Of a DNA stretch of 64,000 bases, positions 44,405-55,083 are shown one piece after another (within the stretch, counting starts at the first letter, position 1; each line of letters starts with the position of its first letter). The notes below the pieces were generated by a model. It had not been told where the DNA came from, did not search any database, and worked only from the letters and a program-made list of their open reading frames with translations. The translations under genes and the position numbers were made by a program. Source of the DNA: RPQJ01 sp963823535 (GTDB lineage Bacteria > Pseudomonadota > Gammaproteobacteria > Steroidobacterales > Steroidobacteraceae); assembly GCA_963823535.1 (NCBI GenBank), contig CAWGLZ010000001.1:496001-560000 (forward strand), given 5' to 3'.

Positions 44405-45799
44405 TCAGCGGCTGTCGTCGTCGCGCTCCCGGCGCTTCGCCTGCAGTTCGTCCCGGATCTGCGCATAGGTCCGGCTGAACGCCTCGACGAAGGAGTGGGG
44501 CAGTTCGTCGTCGGTCAGGCTCTGGGTGATCACGCGATGAAAGTCGGCGTAGTGCTCCCAGTATCTCGGCCGCGGATCCTCGCCGGGCGGCAGGGCACGG
44601 GCCCGGCCCTGTTCGAACTGGTCCGCAACGTTGATCGGCGCCAGTTGCCCCACGACCGCCTCGAGGCCGGCGCGCATCGCCGCCTGCACGGCGAGTTCGT
44701 GCTCCTTCGCCTCCTGCAACACTTCCCGCAGTGCGCTGACGGGACCGCCGTAGAGTCGGGCGTGTGACTCGAACAGGCGAACCAGCGCCTGCTCGACGCT
44801 CGTGGACGCGCGCAATGGATTGCTGCCCGGCGACTGCGGGCTCACCGAGCCCGGGGAAGACTTCGCCCGCGAGTGCGCAAGGTCGTTGAGCCCGACGATC
44901 GTCTCGCGCAGCAGCTGGCCGGCGACGAGCGGAAGCATGGAGAGGGCCTCGGCCGACAGCGTCGACGGATCGATGCCGGCGCCGCGGCAGAAAGCCTGGG
45001 TCGCCGACTTGAGGTCCTTCCAGCTGGAGGCCTGCTGGTGGAACGGCTGCGTCTGCTGCCGTGCGTCGATGCGACCCTGGCGCCGGGCCATGGCGTCGGC
45101 GAGTTCCTGCCGGGTGATGGCACGCGTCTTCATGGCCCAATCGGGGACGCTTTTCTCCGCTGCCGCTGCCGGTGCCGGTGCCGGTGTCGTGGGGTGGGCC
45201 GGTTTCGCGGCGCGCGGCGCTTCCGGTCCGGCGCCGCGTCGAGGAGACGGAGGATCGGGCGGCGGCGTCGAATCGAGCGCGGGGGGCATCGCGTCCGGCA
45301 GTGAACCCTGGTACTTCGGCAGCTTGAGCCCGAAGGCGTTGCGGACCGAGATCGAGCCGGATTCGTCGGGGTCCCGCGGGCTCAGCAGGCTATCCAGGTC
45401 GAGACTCGAACCGATGTCGCGGCCCATGTGCTTGACCGCGGAGTGCTCGTCGGATGCACGGGGCAGGAAATCGATGCGGGCATCGACACTGACGATGAGT
45501 TCGTACTCGCCCAGGCGCAGACGGTCGCCGTCGCGCAGCACCAGGGGGCCGCTGGACGAGATGGGTTCATCGGAGCCGTTGACGAACACGCCGTTCGTGC
45601 TGGTGTCGCGCAGCCAGAATGCGCCTCCGCGATATTCGATTTCGCAGTGGTGTCCCGACACCATGCGCTTCGGGTCCGGCAGCACCCAGTCGTTGTCGGG
45701 CGCGCGGCCGATCGTGCCGCCGTTGACGCCGAACACGCGCGATCGCTGCTCGCCGAGCTCGCGGTAGTGATCGCTGATGACGCGTAACTTGATGGCCAT
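44405..45799 (-). CDS. tagH: type VI secretion-associated FHA protein (TagH/ImpI-like)
   Basis: A 464-residue protein. The N-terminal FHA domain (about 1-100) has GRAPDNDWVL, SGHHCEIEYRGG and DTSTNGVFVNG. A long Pro/Ala-rich linker leads to a C-terminal region (about 270-464) with FCRGAGIDPSTLSAE, GQLLRETIVGLNDLAHSRA and YWEHYADFHRVI, typical of T6SS FHA proteins. In known systems the FHA protein is the phosphothreonine partner of kinase PpkA and activates secretion. No other type VI gene is in this window, but two kinase genes are, so it may be an orphan or act with a remote cluster. ATG 45799 gives the family N-terminus. Confidence 0.82.
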   Translation of the reverse strand: MAIKLRVISDHYRELGEQRSRVFGVNGGTIGRAPDNDWVLPDPKRMVSGHHCEIEYRGGAFWLRDTSTNGVFVNGSDEPISSSGPLVLRDGDRLRLGEYELIVSVDARIDFLPRASDEHSAVKHMGRDIGSSLDLDSLLSPRDPDESGSISVRNAFGLKLPKYQGSLPDAMPPALDSTPPPDPPSPRRGAGPEAPRAAKPAHPTTPAPAPAAAAEKSVPDWAMKTRAITRQELADAMARRQGRIDARQQTQPFHQQASSWKDLKSATQAFCRGAGIDPSTLSAEALSMLPLVAGQLLRETIVGLNDLAHSRAKSSPGSVSPQSPGSNPLRASTSVEQALVRLFESHARLYGGPVSALREVLQEAKEHELAVQAAMRAGLEAVVGQLAPINVADQFEQGRARALPPGEDPRPRYWEHYADFHRVITQSLTDDELPHSFVEAFSRTYAQIRDELQAKRRERDDDSR

Positions 45800-45855
45800 G
45801 GCAACGACCACCTTGTAATATGGCTTGCCCCCAGATCGCAAGCAGACAGGTCACG

Positions 45856-46197
45856 ATGCCGGCCACCCACATCTTCAAAGTCGTGTTCCTGAACCAGGGC
45901 AAGGTCTACGAGATCTACGCGCGGAAGGTGGGTCACGGCGGGCTGTTCGGCTTCGTGGAGGTCGAGGAACTCATCTTCGGCGAGCGCTCGGCCGTCGTGG
46001 TTGATCCGGCGGAAGAGAAGATCAAGTCGGAGTTCGAGGGGGTCAAGCGCACATATCTCCCGCTGCACTCGGTCATCCGCATCGACGAGGTGCGCAAAGG
46101 TGGCGTGAGCAAGGTCTCGTCGGTGGACGCCTCGAACGTCACGCCGTTTCCGTTCCCCGTGTACACGCCGGGCGATTCCGGTCCGCGGGGCAAGTAG
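45856..46197 (+). CDS. DUF1820 family protein
   Basis: A 113-residue soluble protein with the DUF1820 pattern HIFKVVFLNQGKVYEIYARKV, GLFGFVEVEELIFGERS and SVIRIDEVRKGGVSKV. The family is widespread in Gammaproteobacteria, but its function is unknown. The ATG at 45856 gives the conserved N-terminus. A TAATAT hexamer about 35 bases upstream may be its -10 element; it lies just after the tagH start on the opposite strand, so the two genes are divergent. Confidence 0.85.
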   Translation: MPATHIFKVVFLNQGKVYEIYARKVGHGGLFGFVEVEELIFGERSAVVVDPAEEKIKSEFEGVKRTYLPLHSVIRIDEVRKGGVSKVSSVDASNVTPFPFPVYTPGDSGPRGK

Positions 46198-46279
46198 CCC
46201 GCGGGCGGACCGACTGGCTGCGCATCGCCGGCTCCGGTATCATTCGGCGCCCCTGCCGGACTGGCGGCGGCCCTCTCCA

Positions 46280-49200
46280 ATGCTCACACTCAGCGGCGCT
46301 CCCGCGGTCTCGGAATTCAGGCTCGCGAAGCTCCTGGCGGCCATCCGGGACCGGGTCAGTCACGTCACCCGGCTGGACTCCAGGTACTGGCATTTCGTCG
46401 ATCTCGAGCGAGATCTCACCAACGACGAGCACGCGGTCCTCGAGTCACTGCTGACCTATGGGCCGGCGGGCGAGGGCGGCACGCCGGACGGCGAGCTGCT
46501 GCTCGTCGTCCCTCGCTTCGGGACGGTGTCGCCGTGGTCCAGCAAGGCGACGGACATCGCCCACGTCTGCGGCCTCCCTGCCGTGCGTCGGATCGAGCGT
46601 GGGATTGCGTATTTCTTCGTCAGTTCCGGACCGGTGTCAGGCGTCGAACGCGAGCTCGTGGCGGCACTGCTGCACGACCGGATGACCGAGGCGGTACTGC
46701 TCGATCCCGAGGGCGCGTCGGCGCTCTTCAGCCACAGCGCGCCGCGGCCGATCGCGTCGGTGCCCCTGCTCGCGCAGGGCGTCGCTGCGCTCGAACTCGC
46801 CAATGCGAACCTGGGCCTCGCATTGTCCGCAGACGAGATCGAGTACCTGGCCAGCGCATTCCGCGAAATCGGGCGTGATCCCACGGATGTCGAGCTGATG
46901 ATGTTCGCGCAGGCGAACTCCGAGCACTGTCGTCACAAGATCTTCAATGCGGACTGGATCGTGGACGGGGTGCGCAGCGAGAAGTCGCTGTTCGGCATGA
47001 TCCGCAACACCCATGCCCGGAATCCGCGAGGTGTGCTGTCCGCCTACCGGGACAATGCGGCCGTGATCGAGGGCTGGCCGGGGCGGCGGTGGTTCGCGCC
47101 GCCGGGAGGCGGTTCCTACCTCGCGGCCGATGAGCCCATCGACATCCTGATGAAGGTCGAGACGCACAACCATCCGACCGCCATCTCGCCGTTTCCCGGT
47201 GCAGCCACCGGTTCGGGCGGCGAGATTCGCGACGAGGGCGCCACGGGCCGTGGCGCCCGGCCGAAGGCCGGCCTGGTCGGATTCAGCGTCTCGAACCTGC
47301 GTATCCCGGGCGCAAAGCAACCCTGGGAGCAGGATCTCGGAAGGCCCGATCGGATCGCCTCGGCCCTGCAGATCATGCTCGAGGGCCCGATCGGTGCCGC
47401 GTCCTTCAACAACGAGTTCGGGCGCCCGAACATCTGTGGCTACTTCCGGACCTTCGAGCAGCAGGTGGATGCGCCGGGCCGGCCGTCGCAGCGCGGTTAT
47501 CACAAGCCGATCATGATCGCGGGCGGGCTCGGCAACATCCGCCGGCAGCACGTGGAGAAATCGACGATCGTGCCGGGCGCGAAGATCGTCGTGCTCGGCG
47601 GGCCGGCGATGCTGATCGGGCTGGGTGGTGGTGCCGCGTCCTCGGTCGGGTCGGGGGCGAGTTCGGCGGACCTCGACTTCGCGTCCGTGCAGCGAGGCAA
47701 TCCGGAAATCCAGCGCCGGGCGCAGGAAGTGATCGATGCCTGCTGGGCCATGGGTGCCGAGAATCCGGTGCTGCTCATCCACGACGTCGGCGCGGGTGGC
47801 CTGTCGAACGCGGTGCCCGAATCCGTGGCCCAGGGTTCCTCCGGCGGCCGCGTGGACCTTCGCAAGATCCTGAGTGACGAGCCCGGCATGTCTCCGCTCG
47901 AGATCTGGTGCAACGAGGCACAGGAACGCTACGTGCTGATCATTGCCGCCGGCCAGCTGGCGGCGTTCGGTGCCCTGTGTGATCGGGAGCGCTGCCCGTT
48001 CTCGGTCATCGGCGAGGTCACCGACGACGGCCAGCTTCGCGTCGACGACCCGCTGTTCGGAAACGCACCCGTGGACATGCCGCTCGCGACGCTGCTCGGC
48101 AAGGCGCCGCGCATGACGCGCGACGTGCAGCGACTCGCCCGGGCGACCGATGCTTTCGACGCGTCGGGCGTGGATCTGCGTGACGCCGCCTTCCGCGTCC
48201 TGAGGTTGCCAGCCGTCGCGGACAAGAATTTCCTGGTCACGATCGGTGACCGCTCGGTGGGCGGCATGATCAGCCGCGATCCGCTGGTCGGCCCGTGGCA
48301 GGTCGCTGTCAGCGACGTGGCCGTAACCGTCAGCGACTACTTCTCGACCCACGGCGAGGCGATGGCCATGGGCGAGCGTACGCCACTCGCCGTGCTCGAT
48401 GCCGCGGCCTCGGGTCGGATGGCCGTGGCCGAGGCTGTCACCAACATCGTGGCCGCCGACGTCGGACGCATCGAGGATATCCGGCTGTCGGCCAACTGGA
48501 TGGCGGCTTGCGGCGAGCCCGGGGAAGACGCGGATCTCTACGACACCGTGCGAGCGGTCGGGGAAGACCTGTGCCCGGCGCTCGGGATTGCGATTCCGGT
48601 CGGCAAGGACTCGCTGTCGATGAAGACCGCCTGGCGGGACGACCGCGGGGACCACAAGGTCGTCGCACCGGTGTCGCTGATCGTCTCTGCATTCGCACCC
48701 GTCGAGGATGTACGGCGGACCCTGACGCCCCGGCTGCGTACCGATCGCGGTCCGAGCTGCCTGTTGCTCATCGACCTTGCCGGGGGTCGCCGTCGCCTCG
48801 GTGGATCTTGCCTGGCGCAGGTGTATGGGCAGCTCGGGCAGGACACCCCGGACTGCGACGACCCGTCGCGGCTGCGCGCATTCTTCGAGGCGATCGTCCG
48901 GCTGCGCCGCGACGGGCTGCTGCTCGCATACCACGACCGGTCCGATGGCGGTCTCTTCGTCACGCTGTGCGAGATGGCTTTTGCCGGACGTTGCGGTGTC
49001 GACGTGTCGCTCGCGGCGGCCGACCGCGCCAGCGTGAATGCGGAGCTCTTTGCCGAGGAACTGGGCGCCGTGGTGCAGGTCGCGCAGTCGGACGAGGCAC
49101 GCGTCATGGCGGTGTTGCGTTCGCTGGGACTGGATGCCTGCACGCGGAACATCGGTCACGTGGTGGACGAAGATCGGGTGTCGGTCCGCGGGGCGGGGGC

Positions 49201-50176
49201 GGAGGTGTTCTCGGCCACCCGCACCGAATTGCGGCAAGCGTGGTCCGAGACGAGCTTCCGGATGCAGTCGCTGCGTGACAATCCGGACTGCGCGCGCGAA
49301 GAGTACGAGCGGGCGACCGATCCCGCCGATCCCGGGCTCGCGGCACGCCTGAGCTTCGATCCCGCGGAGGACGTCGCGGCGCCGTTTATCCTCTCGGGCG
49401 CAAGGCCGCCCGTGGCGATCCTGCGCGAGCAGGGCGTGAACAGCCAGCTGGAGATGGCGGCAGCGTTCCACCGCGCCGGTTTCGAGCCGATGGACGTGCA
49501 CATGACGGACCTGATCGCCGGGCGCGTGCGGCTGGGCGATTTCCGCGGGCTGGTCGTCTGCGGCGGGTTCTCCTACGGCGACGTGCTGGGGGCGGGTGAG
49601 GGCTGGGCGAAGTCCATCCTGTTCAATTCCGGCCTCCGCGAGCAGTTCACGGCATTCTTCGGGCGCAGCGATACCTTCACGCTCGGCGTCTGCAACGGCT
49701 GCCAGATGCTCTCGGCCCTCAAGGCGCTGGTGCCGGGCGCCGACCACTGGCCGCGCTTCTTCCGCAATCGATCCGAGCAGTTCGAGGGGCGCGTCGGGCT
49801 CGTCGAGGTCCTGCCGACGCCATCGGTGTTCTTCGCCGGCATGTCGGGCAGCGTCCTGCCGATCGCGGTCGCGCACGGCGAGGGTCGGGCCCAGTTCCCG
49901 GATGAAGCGTCGCTCGAGGCCTGCATGGCGGGCGGGCTCGTGAGCCTGCGATTCGTCGACAATCACGGCCGCCCGGCCACCGCCTACCCGGCGAATCCCA
50001 ACGGCTCTCCGCTCGGCATCACCGGGCTCACGAGCCGGGATGGTCGCGCGACGATTCTCATGCCGCACCCCGAGCGGGTCTTCCGCACGGTACAGAATTC
50101 ATGGCATCCGGAGGAGTGGGGCGAGGACAGTGGCTGGATGCGGATGTTCCGCAACGCCCGCGCCTGGATCGGCTAG
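46280..50176 (+). CDS. purL: phosphoribosylformylglycinamidine synthase
   Basis: Large-type single-chain FGAM synthase of 1298 residues (E. coli 1295), step four of purine synthesis. It has an N-terminal PurS-like domain and two AIRS-like halves with QANSEHCRHKIFNADW and KVETHNHPTAISPFPGAATG. The C-terminal glutaminase domain has the nucleophile in GVCNGCQMLSAL and later PIAVAHGEGRAQF. A TATCAT hexamer about 40 bases upstream may be its -10. It stands alone between divergent or convergent neighbours. Confidence 0.98.
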   Translation: MLTLSGAPAVSEFRLAKLLAAIRDRVSHVTRLDSRYWHFVDLERDLTNDEHAVLESLLTYGPAGEGGTPDGELLLVVPRFGTVSPWSSKATDIAHVCGLPAVRRIERGIAYFFVSSGPVSGVERELVAALLHDRMTEAVLLDPEGASALFSHSAPRPIASVPLLAQGVAALELANANLGLALSADEIEYLASAFREIGRDPTDVELMMFAQANSEHCRHKIFNADWIVDGVRSEKSLFGMIRNTHARNPRGVLSAYRDNAAVIEGWPGRRWFAPPGGGSYLAADEPIDILMKVETHNHPTAISPFPGAATGSGGEIRDEGATGRGARPKAGLVGFSVSNLRIPGAKQPWEQDLGRPDRIASALQIMLEGPIGAASFNNEFGRPNICGYFRTFEQQVDAPGRPSQRGYHKPIMIAGGLGNIRRQHVEKSTIVPGAKIVVLGGPAMLIGLGGGAASSVGSGASSADLDFASVQRGNPEIQRRAQEVIDACWAMGAENPVLLIHDVGAGGLSNAVPESVAQGSSGGRVDLRKILSDEPGMSPLEIWCNEAQERYVLIIAAGQLAAFGALCDRERCPFSVIGEVTDDGQLRVDDPLFGNAPVDMPLATLLGKAPRMTRDVQRLARATDAFDASGVDLRDAAFRVLRLPAVADKNFLVTIGDRSVGGMISRDPLVGPWQVAVSDVAVTVSDYFSTHGEAMAMGERTPLAVLDAAASGRMAVAEAVTNIVAADVGRIEDIRLSANWMAACGEPGEDADLYDTVRAVGEDLCPALGIAIPVGKDSLSMKTAWRDDRGDHKVVAPVSLIVSAFAPVEDVRRTLTPRLRTDRGPSCLLLIDLAGGRRRLGGSCLAQVYGQLGQDTPDCDDPSRLRAFFEAIVRLRRDGLLLAYHDRSDGGLFVTLCEMAFAGRCGVDVSLAAADRASVNAELFAEELGAVVQVAQSDEARVMAVLRSLGLDACTRNIGHVVDEDRVSVRGAGAEVFSATRTELRQAWSETSFRMQSLRDNPDCAREEYERATDPADPGLAARLSFDPAEDVAAPFILSGARPPVAILREQGVNSQLEMAAAFHRAGFEPMDVHMTDLIAGRVRLGDFRGLVVCGGFSYGDVLGAGEGWAKSILFNSGLREQFTAFFGRSDTFTLGVCNGCQMLSALKALVPGADHWPRFFRNRSEQFEGRVGLVEVLPTPSVFFAGMSGSVLPIAVAHGEGRAQFPDEASLEACMAGGLVSLRFVDNHGRPATAYPANPNGSPLGITGLTSRDGRATILMPHPERVFRTVQNSWHPEEWGEDSGWMRMFRNARAWIG

Positions 50177-50212
50177 CGCCGCGCTCGCCGGGGCCCGGTC
50201 CCCGCCTGCGCT

Positions 50213-50929
50213 TCAGTCGCCGCCGGCGGCGCGACCGATCGGGGTGATCTTGTCGAGGGTTTCCTCGGCGAAGAAGCGCCGTACCATCATCGCCTGCTGC
50301 AGCTTGCCCTTGCGCACGTAGGCCTGGTAGAGCATGTCCTTGACGAGTTCGAGGAGCACGCCGGCCTCGTAGGCGCCGATCTCGGGCATCGAGGGCCAGG
50401 CGTCCGCATCGCTGCCGAACAGAACCTTCTTCACGACGCCGAACGTCTCGGCGTCGATCTCGGCCATCTCGCGCGCCTCCGCGAGCTGGTTGAAGATCCG
50501 CATGCGGCCGTTTTCGCCGAGGTCGTGGATCATGGCCTGTGCAGTGCGCCGGCACATGGAGGCGAAGGCGTTGAAGTGACCGGACGAGTAGCAGCCCAGG
50601 GCCTCCCTGAAGACCTTCTCGCAGTCTTCCGGCAGGTAGGTGAAGTTGAACTTCTCGCGTGCCCGCTCGAGCTCGACGAAGTTGTTTGCCAGCTCGACGC
50701 GGTTGGCGCCGTAGATCTTCACGGCGAAGCGCAGGAAGATCGGCGCATTGCACGAATCGCAGCGATAGACGACGCCGACCTGGCTCGGGCGTGCCGATAC
50801 CAGCTCGGCATACTGCGGAACCGACACCGCCGTGATGTGGGAGTAGACCTGGCAGTGCGGACAATTGAGCGCGAGGCTGCGCTCCTGGTCGTGGTGCAGG
50901 CGACTGTTCGCGTCGACGTAGACCGACAT
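50213..50929 (-). CDS. zinc-ribbon protein with DUF4145-like domain
   Basis: A 238-residue soluble protein. An N-terminal zinc ribbon has CPHC (about 24-27) and CDSC (about 57-60). The middle helical region FREALGCYSSGHFNAFASMC, continuing RRTAQAMIHDLG, resembles the DUF4145 domain found in some restriction or defence proteins and in stand-alone proteins of unknown role. The C-terminus is helical (YEAGVLLELVKDMLYQAYVRKGKLQ). ATG 50929 was preferred to an upstream in-frame start. Function unknown; convergent with purL. Confidence 0.7.
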   Translation of the reverse strand: MSVYVDANSRLHHDQERSLALNCPHCQVYSHITAVSVPQYAELVSARPSQVGVVYRCDSCNAPIFLRFAVKIYGANRVELANNFVELERAREKFNFTYLPEDCEKVFREALGCYSSGHFNAFASMCRRTAQAMIHDLGENGRMRIFNQLAEAREMAEIDAETFGVVKKVLFGSDADAWPSMPEIGAYEAGVLLELVKDMLYQAYVRKGKLQQAMMVRRFFAEETLDKITPIGRAAGGD

Positions 50930-50997
50930 GGAAGGCATCCGCGTCAGGACGATAGGCCTGAGTGTAGCGGAAGCCTGCGAGGACGGCACCCGCCTCC

Positions 50998-51633
50998 TCA
51001 GCCGCGGGCGGCCAGGCTCTCCGAGGCCGGGGTATTCAGCGGCTTCACCTCGATGCCGGCCTCCGTCAGCGTCAGCTCGAACCGGGCGTCATTCGCCAGC
51101 GGCTGCCAGGCGGCACCGGCACTGCCGGCCTGCACCAGTCTGACCCAGAGCGGGTCGGAGCCGGCTCGCGGCCAGATGTCCCGACCCCGTTCCCGGCGAA
51201 GATCGTAGGTGGTGGTCGCGCGCTCCGCTGCCGCGGTCTCGCGGCTCGACAGTTGCTCGAGGCGGTACAGGGGCGCCCAGCCGAGGTCTGCGGCGCGGCC
51301 CTTCCAGTCGAGCGTCCGCACGTCCACGCGCCACTCCGTCCCCGCGAGTTCGAACACCTGCATGCGGCCGGACGGCAGGCGGGTCAGCGTGACGCGGAAG
51401 CGGCGGGCGCCCGTCTGTTCGACGAGTAACTCGGCGATGGCCTGCCCGACTCTTGGTTCATAGGTCGCGACGTGGTTTGCGACGGGCCAGCCCCAGGCCG
51501 TGGCTCCGCCGACGATGGCCGCGAGCAGCCAGTGGCCGGCAGCCGCCCAGCGACGTCCCGCGAGCCAGCGGCTCCAGCCCAGCAGCAGCGTAACGAGGGC
51601 GAAGGTGGCCAGGATGGCGAGGATCGCCTGCAT
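50998..51633 (-). CDS. hypothetical two-pass membrane protein
   Basis: A 211-residue protein with two hydrophobic helices near the N-terminus (about 2-20, AILAILATFALVTLLLGW, and 33-53), then a soluble, probably periplasmic domain of about 150 residues with VTLTRLPSGRMQVFELAGTE and GWAPLYRLEQLSSRE. Homologues in Gammaproteobacteria are often labelled multidrug or cation efflux without evidence; no transporter architecture is seen. It follows hutH by six bases on the same strand. Confidence 0.65.
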   Translation of the reverse strand: MQAILAILATFALVTLLLGWSRWLAGRRWAAAGHWLLAAIVGGATAWGWPVANHVATYEPRVGQAIAELLVEQTGARRFRVTLTRLPSGRMQVFELAGTEWRVDVRTLDWKGRAADLGWAPLYRLEQLSSRETAAAERATTTYDLRRERGRDIWPRAGSDPLWVRLVQAGSAGAAWQPLANDARFELTLTEAGIEVKPLNTPASESLAARG

Positions 51634-51639
51634 GGCGCC

Positions 51640-53160
51640 TCAATCGACGAAGGCCGACCAGGCCCCCGCGCGCACCAGTGCCGCGAGCGATTCCATGTCC
51701 CGGTCCAGCCGGTGGTCATGCGCCCGCAGCGGTACGTGCTCGCGGATCATCGCGTGCACGCGCTGCAACTCGGGCGTAGTGGTCAGCGGGCGCATCGCGT
51801 CCACGGCCCGTGCCGCCGCCAGGAGTTCGATGCCCACGACGGTCGCGGCGTTCGCGCACACCATCAGCAGCTTGCGCCCGGCCCAGGGGGCCATGCTGAC
51901 ATGGTCCTCCTGCCCCGCGGAGGTGGGCAGGCTGTCGACCGAGGCCGGATGGGCCAGGGTCTTGTTCTCCGAAACCAGGGCCGCCGCCGTCACGTGGGCC
52001 ATCATGAAGCCGGATTCGAGCCCGGGTTCCGTGGCGAGGAACATGTTCAGGTTGGGATTGACGCGTCGGTCGAGCAGGTCGATGCGTCGCTCCGAGATGC
52101 TGGCCAGTTCCGCGACGGCGATGGCGAGGAAGTCGCTCACGAAGCCGATCGGCTCGGCGTGGAAGTTGCCGCCCGACAGGATGTCGTCACCGAAGATCAG
52201 GGGGTTGTCGGAAACGCCGTTGATGGCGGCGCCGAGCACCGATCGTGCGTGATCGAGTGTGTGCTCGACGGCGCCGAACACCTGCGGCATGCAGCGGACG
52301 GCATAGGGGTCCTGGACGCGCTCGCAGTGCTCGTGGCTGCGACGGATCTCGCTGTCCGTGAGCAGCGTCCGGAGCTTGCGTGCCACGCGCGCCTGCCCCG
52401 GCAGGCGGCTCGCTTCCTGTATCCGTGTGTCGTACGGGGCGTGGCTGCCCGCCAGGCCCTCGACGGTGAGCGCGCCAGAGACGATCGACGCGTCGAGCAG
52501 GCGCTCGGCCTGGAAGAGCCCCTCGAGCGCGAGCGCCAGGCTGAGCTGGGTCCCGTTGAGCAGCGCCAGGCCTTCCTTGGCCTGCAGCACCAGCGGTTCG
52601 AGCCCGGCCGCGTGCGTCACGGCCGCGCCGGAGAGAGGTTCGCCCGCTTGCACCGCCTCACCCTCGCCGATCAGTGCCAGGCCGATGTGCGCCAGGGGCG
52701 CCAGGTCGCCGGAGGCGCCCACGGAGCCTTGCGAGGGCACCACAGGGAGGACGTCGGCGTTCAGCAGGCCCGTCAGCACGTCCACCAACGCCGGTCTCGC
52801 GCCCGAGACACCCGCGGCCAGGCTGTTGGCCTTGAGGAGCAACATGCGGCGGACGATGTGCGCCGGCAGGGGGCTGCCGGTGCCGCAGGCGTGGCTGCGG
52901 ATCAGGTTGAGTTGAAGCTTGCGAGTCTTGGCCGCGGGGATGACGCGATTGGCGAACGCGCCGAATCCCGTGTTGATCCCGTAGGACACGGCGCCCTGCG
53001 CCACGGCTCGCTGCACGGCCTCGACGGACGCCTGCATCTTCGTGCGTGCAGACGGGGCCAGCCGTACCGTCGGGCGTCGCGCCTCGAACTCGCGCAGGCG
53101 CGCGAGCGTGAGCCTGGCGCCGTCGAGTTCGAGCACGGGCTTGCGTCGTGTTGTCGCCAT
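51640..53160 (-). CDS. hutH: histidine ammonia-lyase-family enzyme
   Basis: MIO-containing ammonia-lyase of 506 residues, the usual HutH size. Catalytic Tyr60 lies in SYGINTGFG, the MIO triad Ala149-Ser150-Gly151 in GSVGASGDLAPL, and SH at 89-90 (LIRSHACGTG) fits histidine or tyrosine specificity. HutU, HutI and HutG are not beside it, so the substrate could also be another aromatic amino acid. Histidine is most likely by length and motifs. Confidence 0.85.
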   Translation of the reverse strand: MATTRRKPVLELDGARLTLARLREFEARRPTVRLAPSARTKMQASVEAVQRAVAQGAVSYGINTGFGAFANRVIPAAKTRKLQLNLIRSHACGTGSPLPAHIVRRMLLLKANSLAAGVSGARPALVDVLTGLLNADVLPVVPSQGSVGASGDLAPLAHIGLALIGEGEAVQAGEPLSGAAVTHAAGLEPLVLQAKEGLALLNGTQLSLALALEGLFQAERLLDASIVSGALTVEGLAGSHAPYDTRIQEASRLPGQARVARKLRTLLTDSEIRRSHEHCERVQDPYAVRCMPQVFGAVEHTLDHARSVLGAAINGVSDNPLIFGDDILSGGNFHAEPIGFVSDFLAIAVAELASISERRIDLLDRRVNPNLNMFLATEPGLESGFMMAHVTAAALVSENKTLAHPASVDSLPTSAGQEDHVSMAPWAGRKLLMVCANAATVVGIELLAAARAVDAMRPLTTTPELQRVHAMIREHVPLRAHDHRLDRDMESLAALVRAGAWSAFVD

Positions 53161-53187
53161 TGCATCCCCGCGCGCAGTCTATCCCGG

Positions 53188-54855
<1,668 letters not shown>

Positions 54856-55083
54856 GGGCTCGATTGCGGTATAGGGACGGAAAAGGGCCGCGATTATGCG
54901 GCTTCGCCGCTGTCCGCGCCACGCCGGGCAGCCGTGGGCGGTCGATACCGTGCGAGGCCCGGCGAGGGTGCCGGCCGCCCCGGCCGCCTCGTCGTCGAAG
55001 GGGTTTGGGGCCGCGCGGGAAGCCGTCCGCGAGTCTGCGGCCACAAACCGCTACAATTGTGCGTCCCCGACCGTGGAGTGCCC

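Noticed and set aside
46637..50068. Long leftward open frame of about 1140 codons opposite purL
   Set aside because: Low-complexity Arg/His/Asp-rich shadow of purL, which has full family motifs on the plus strand.
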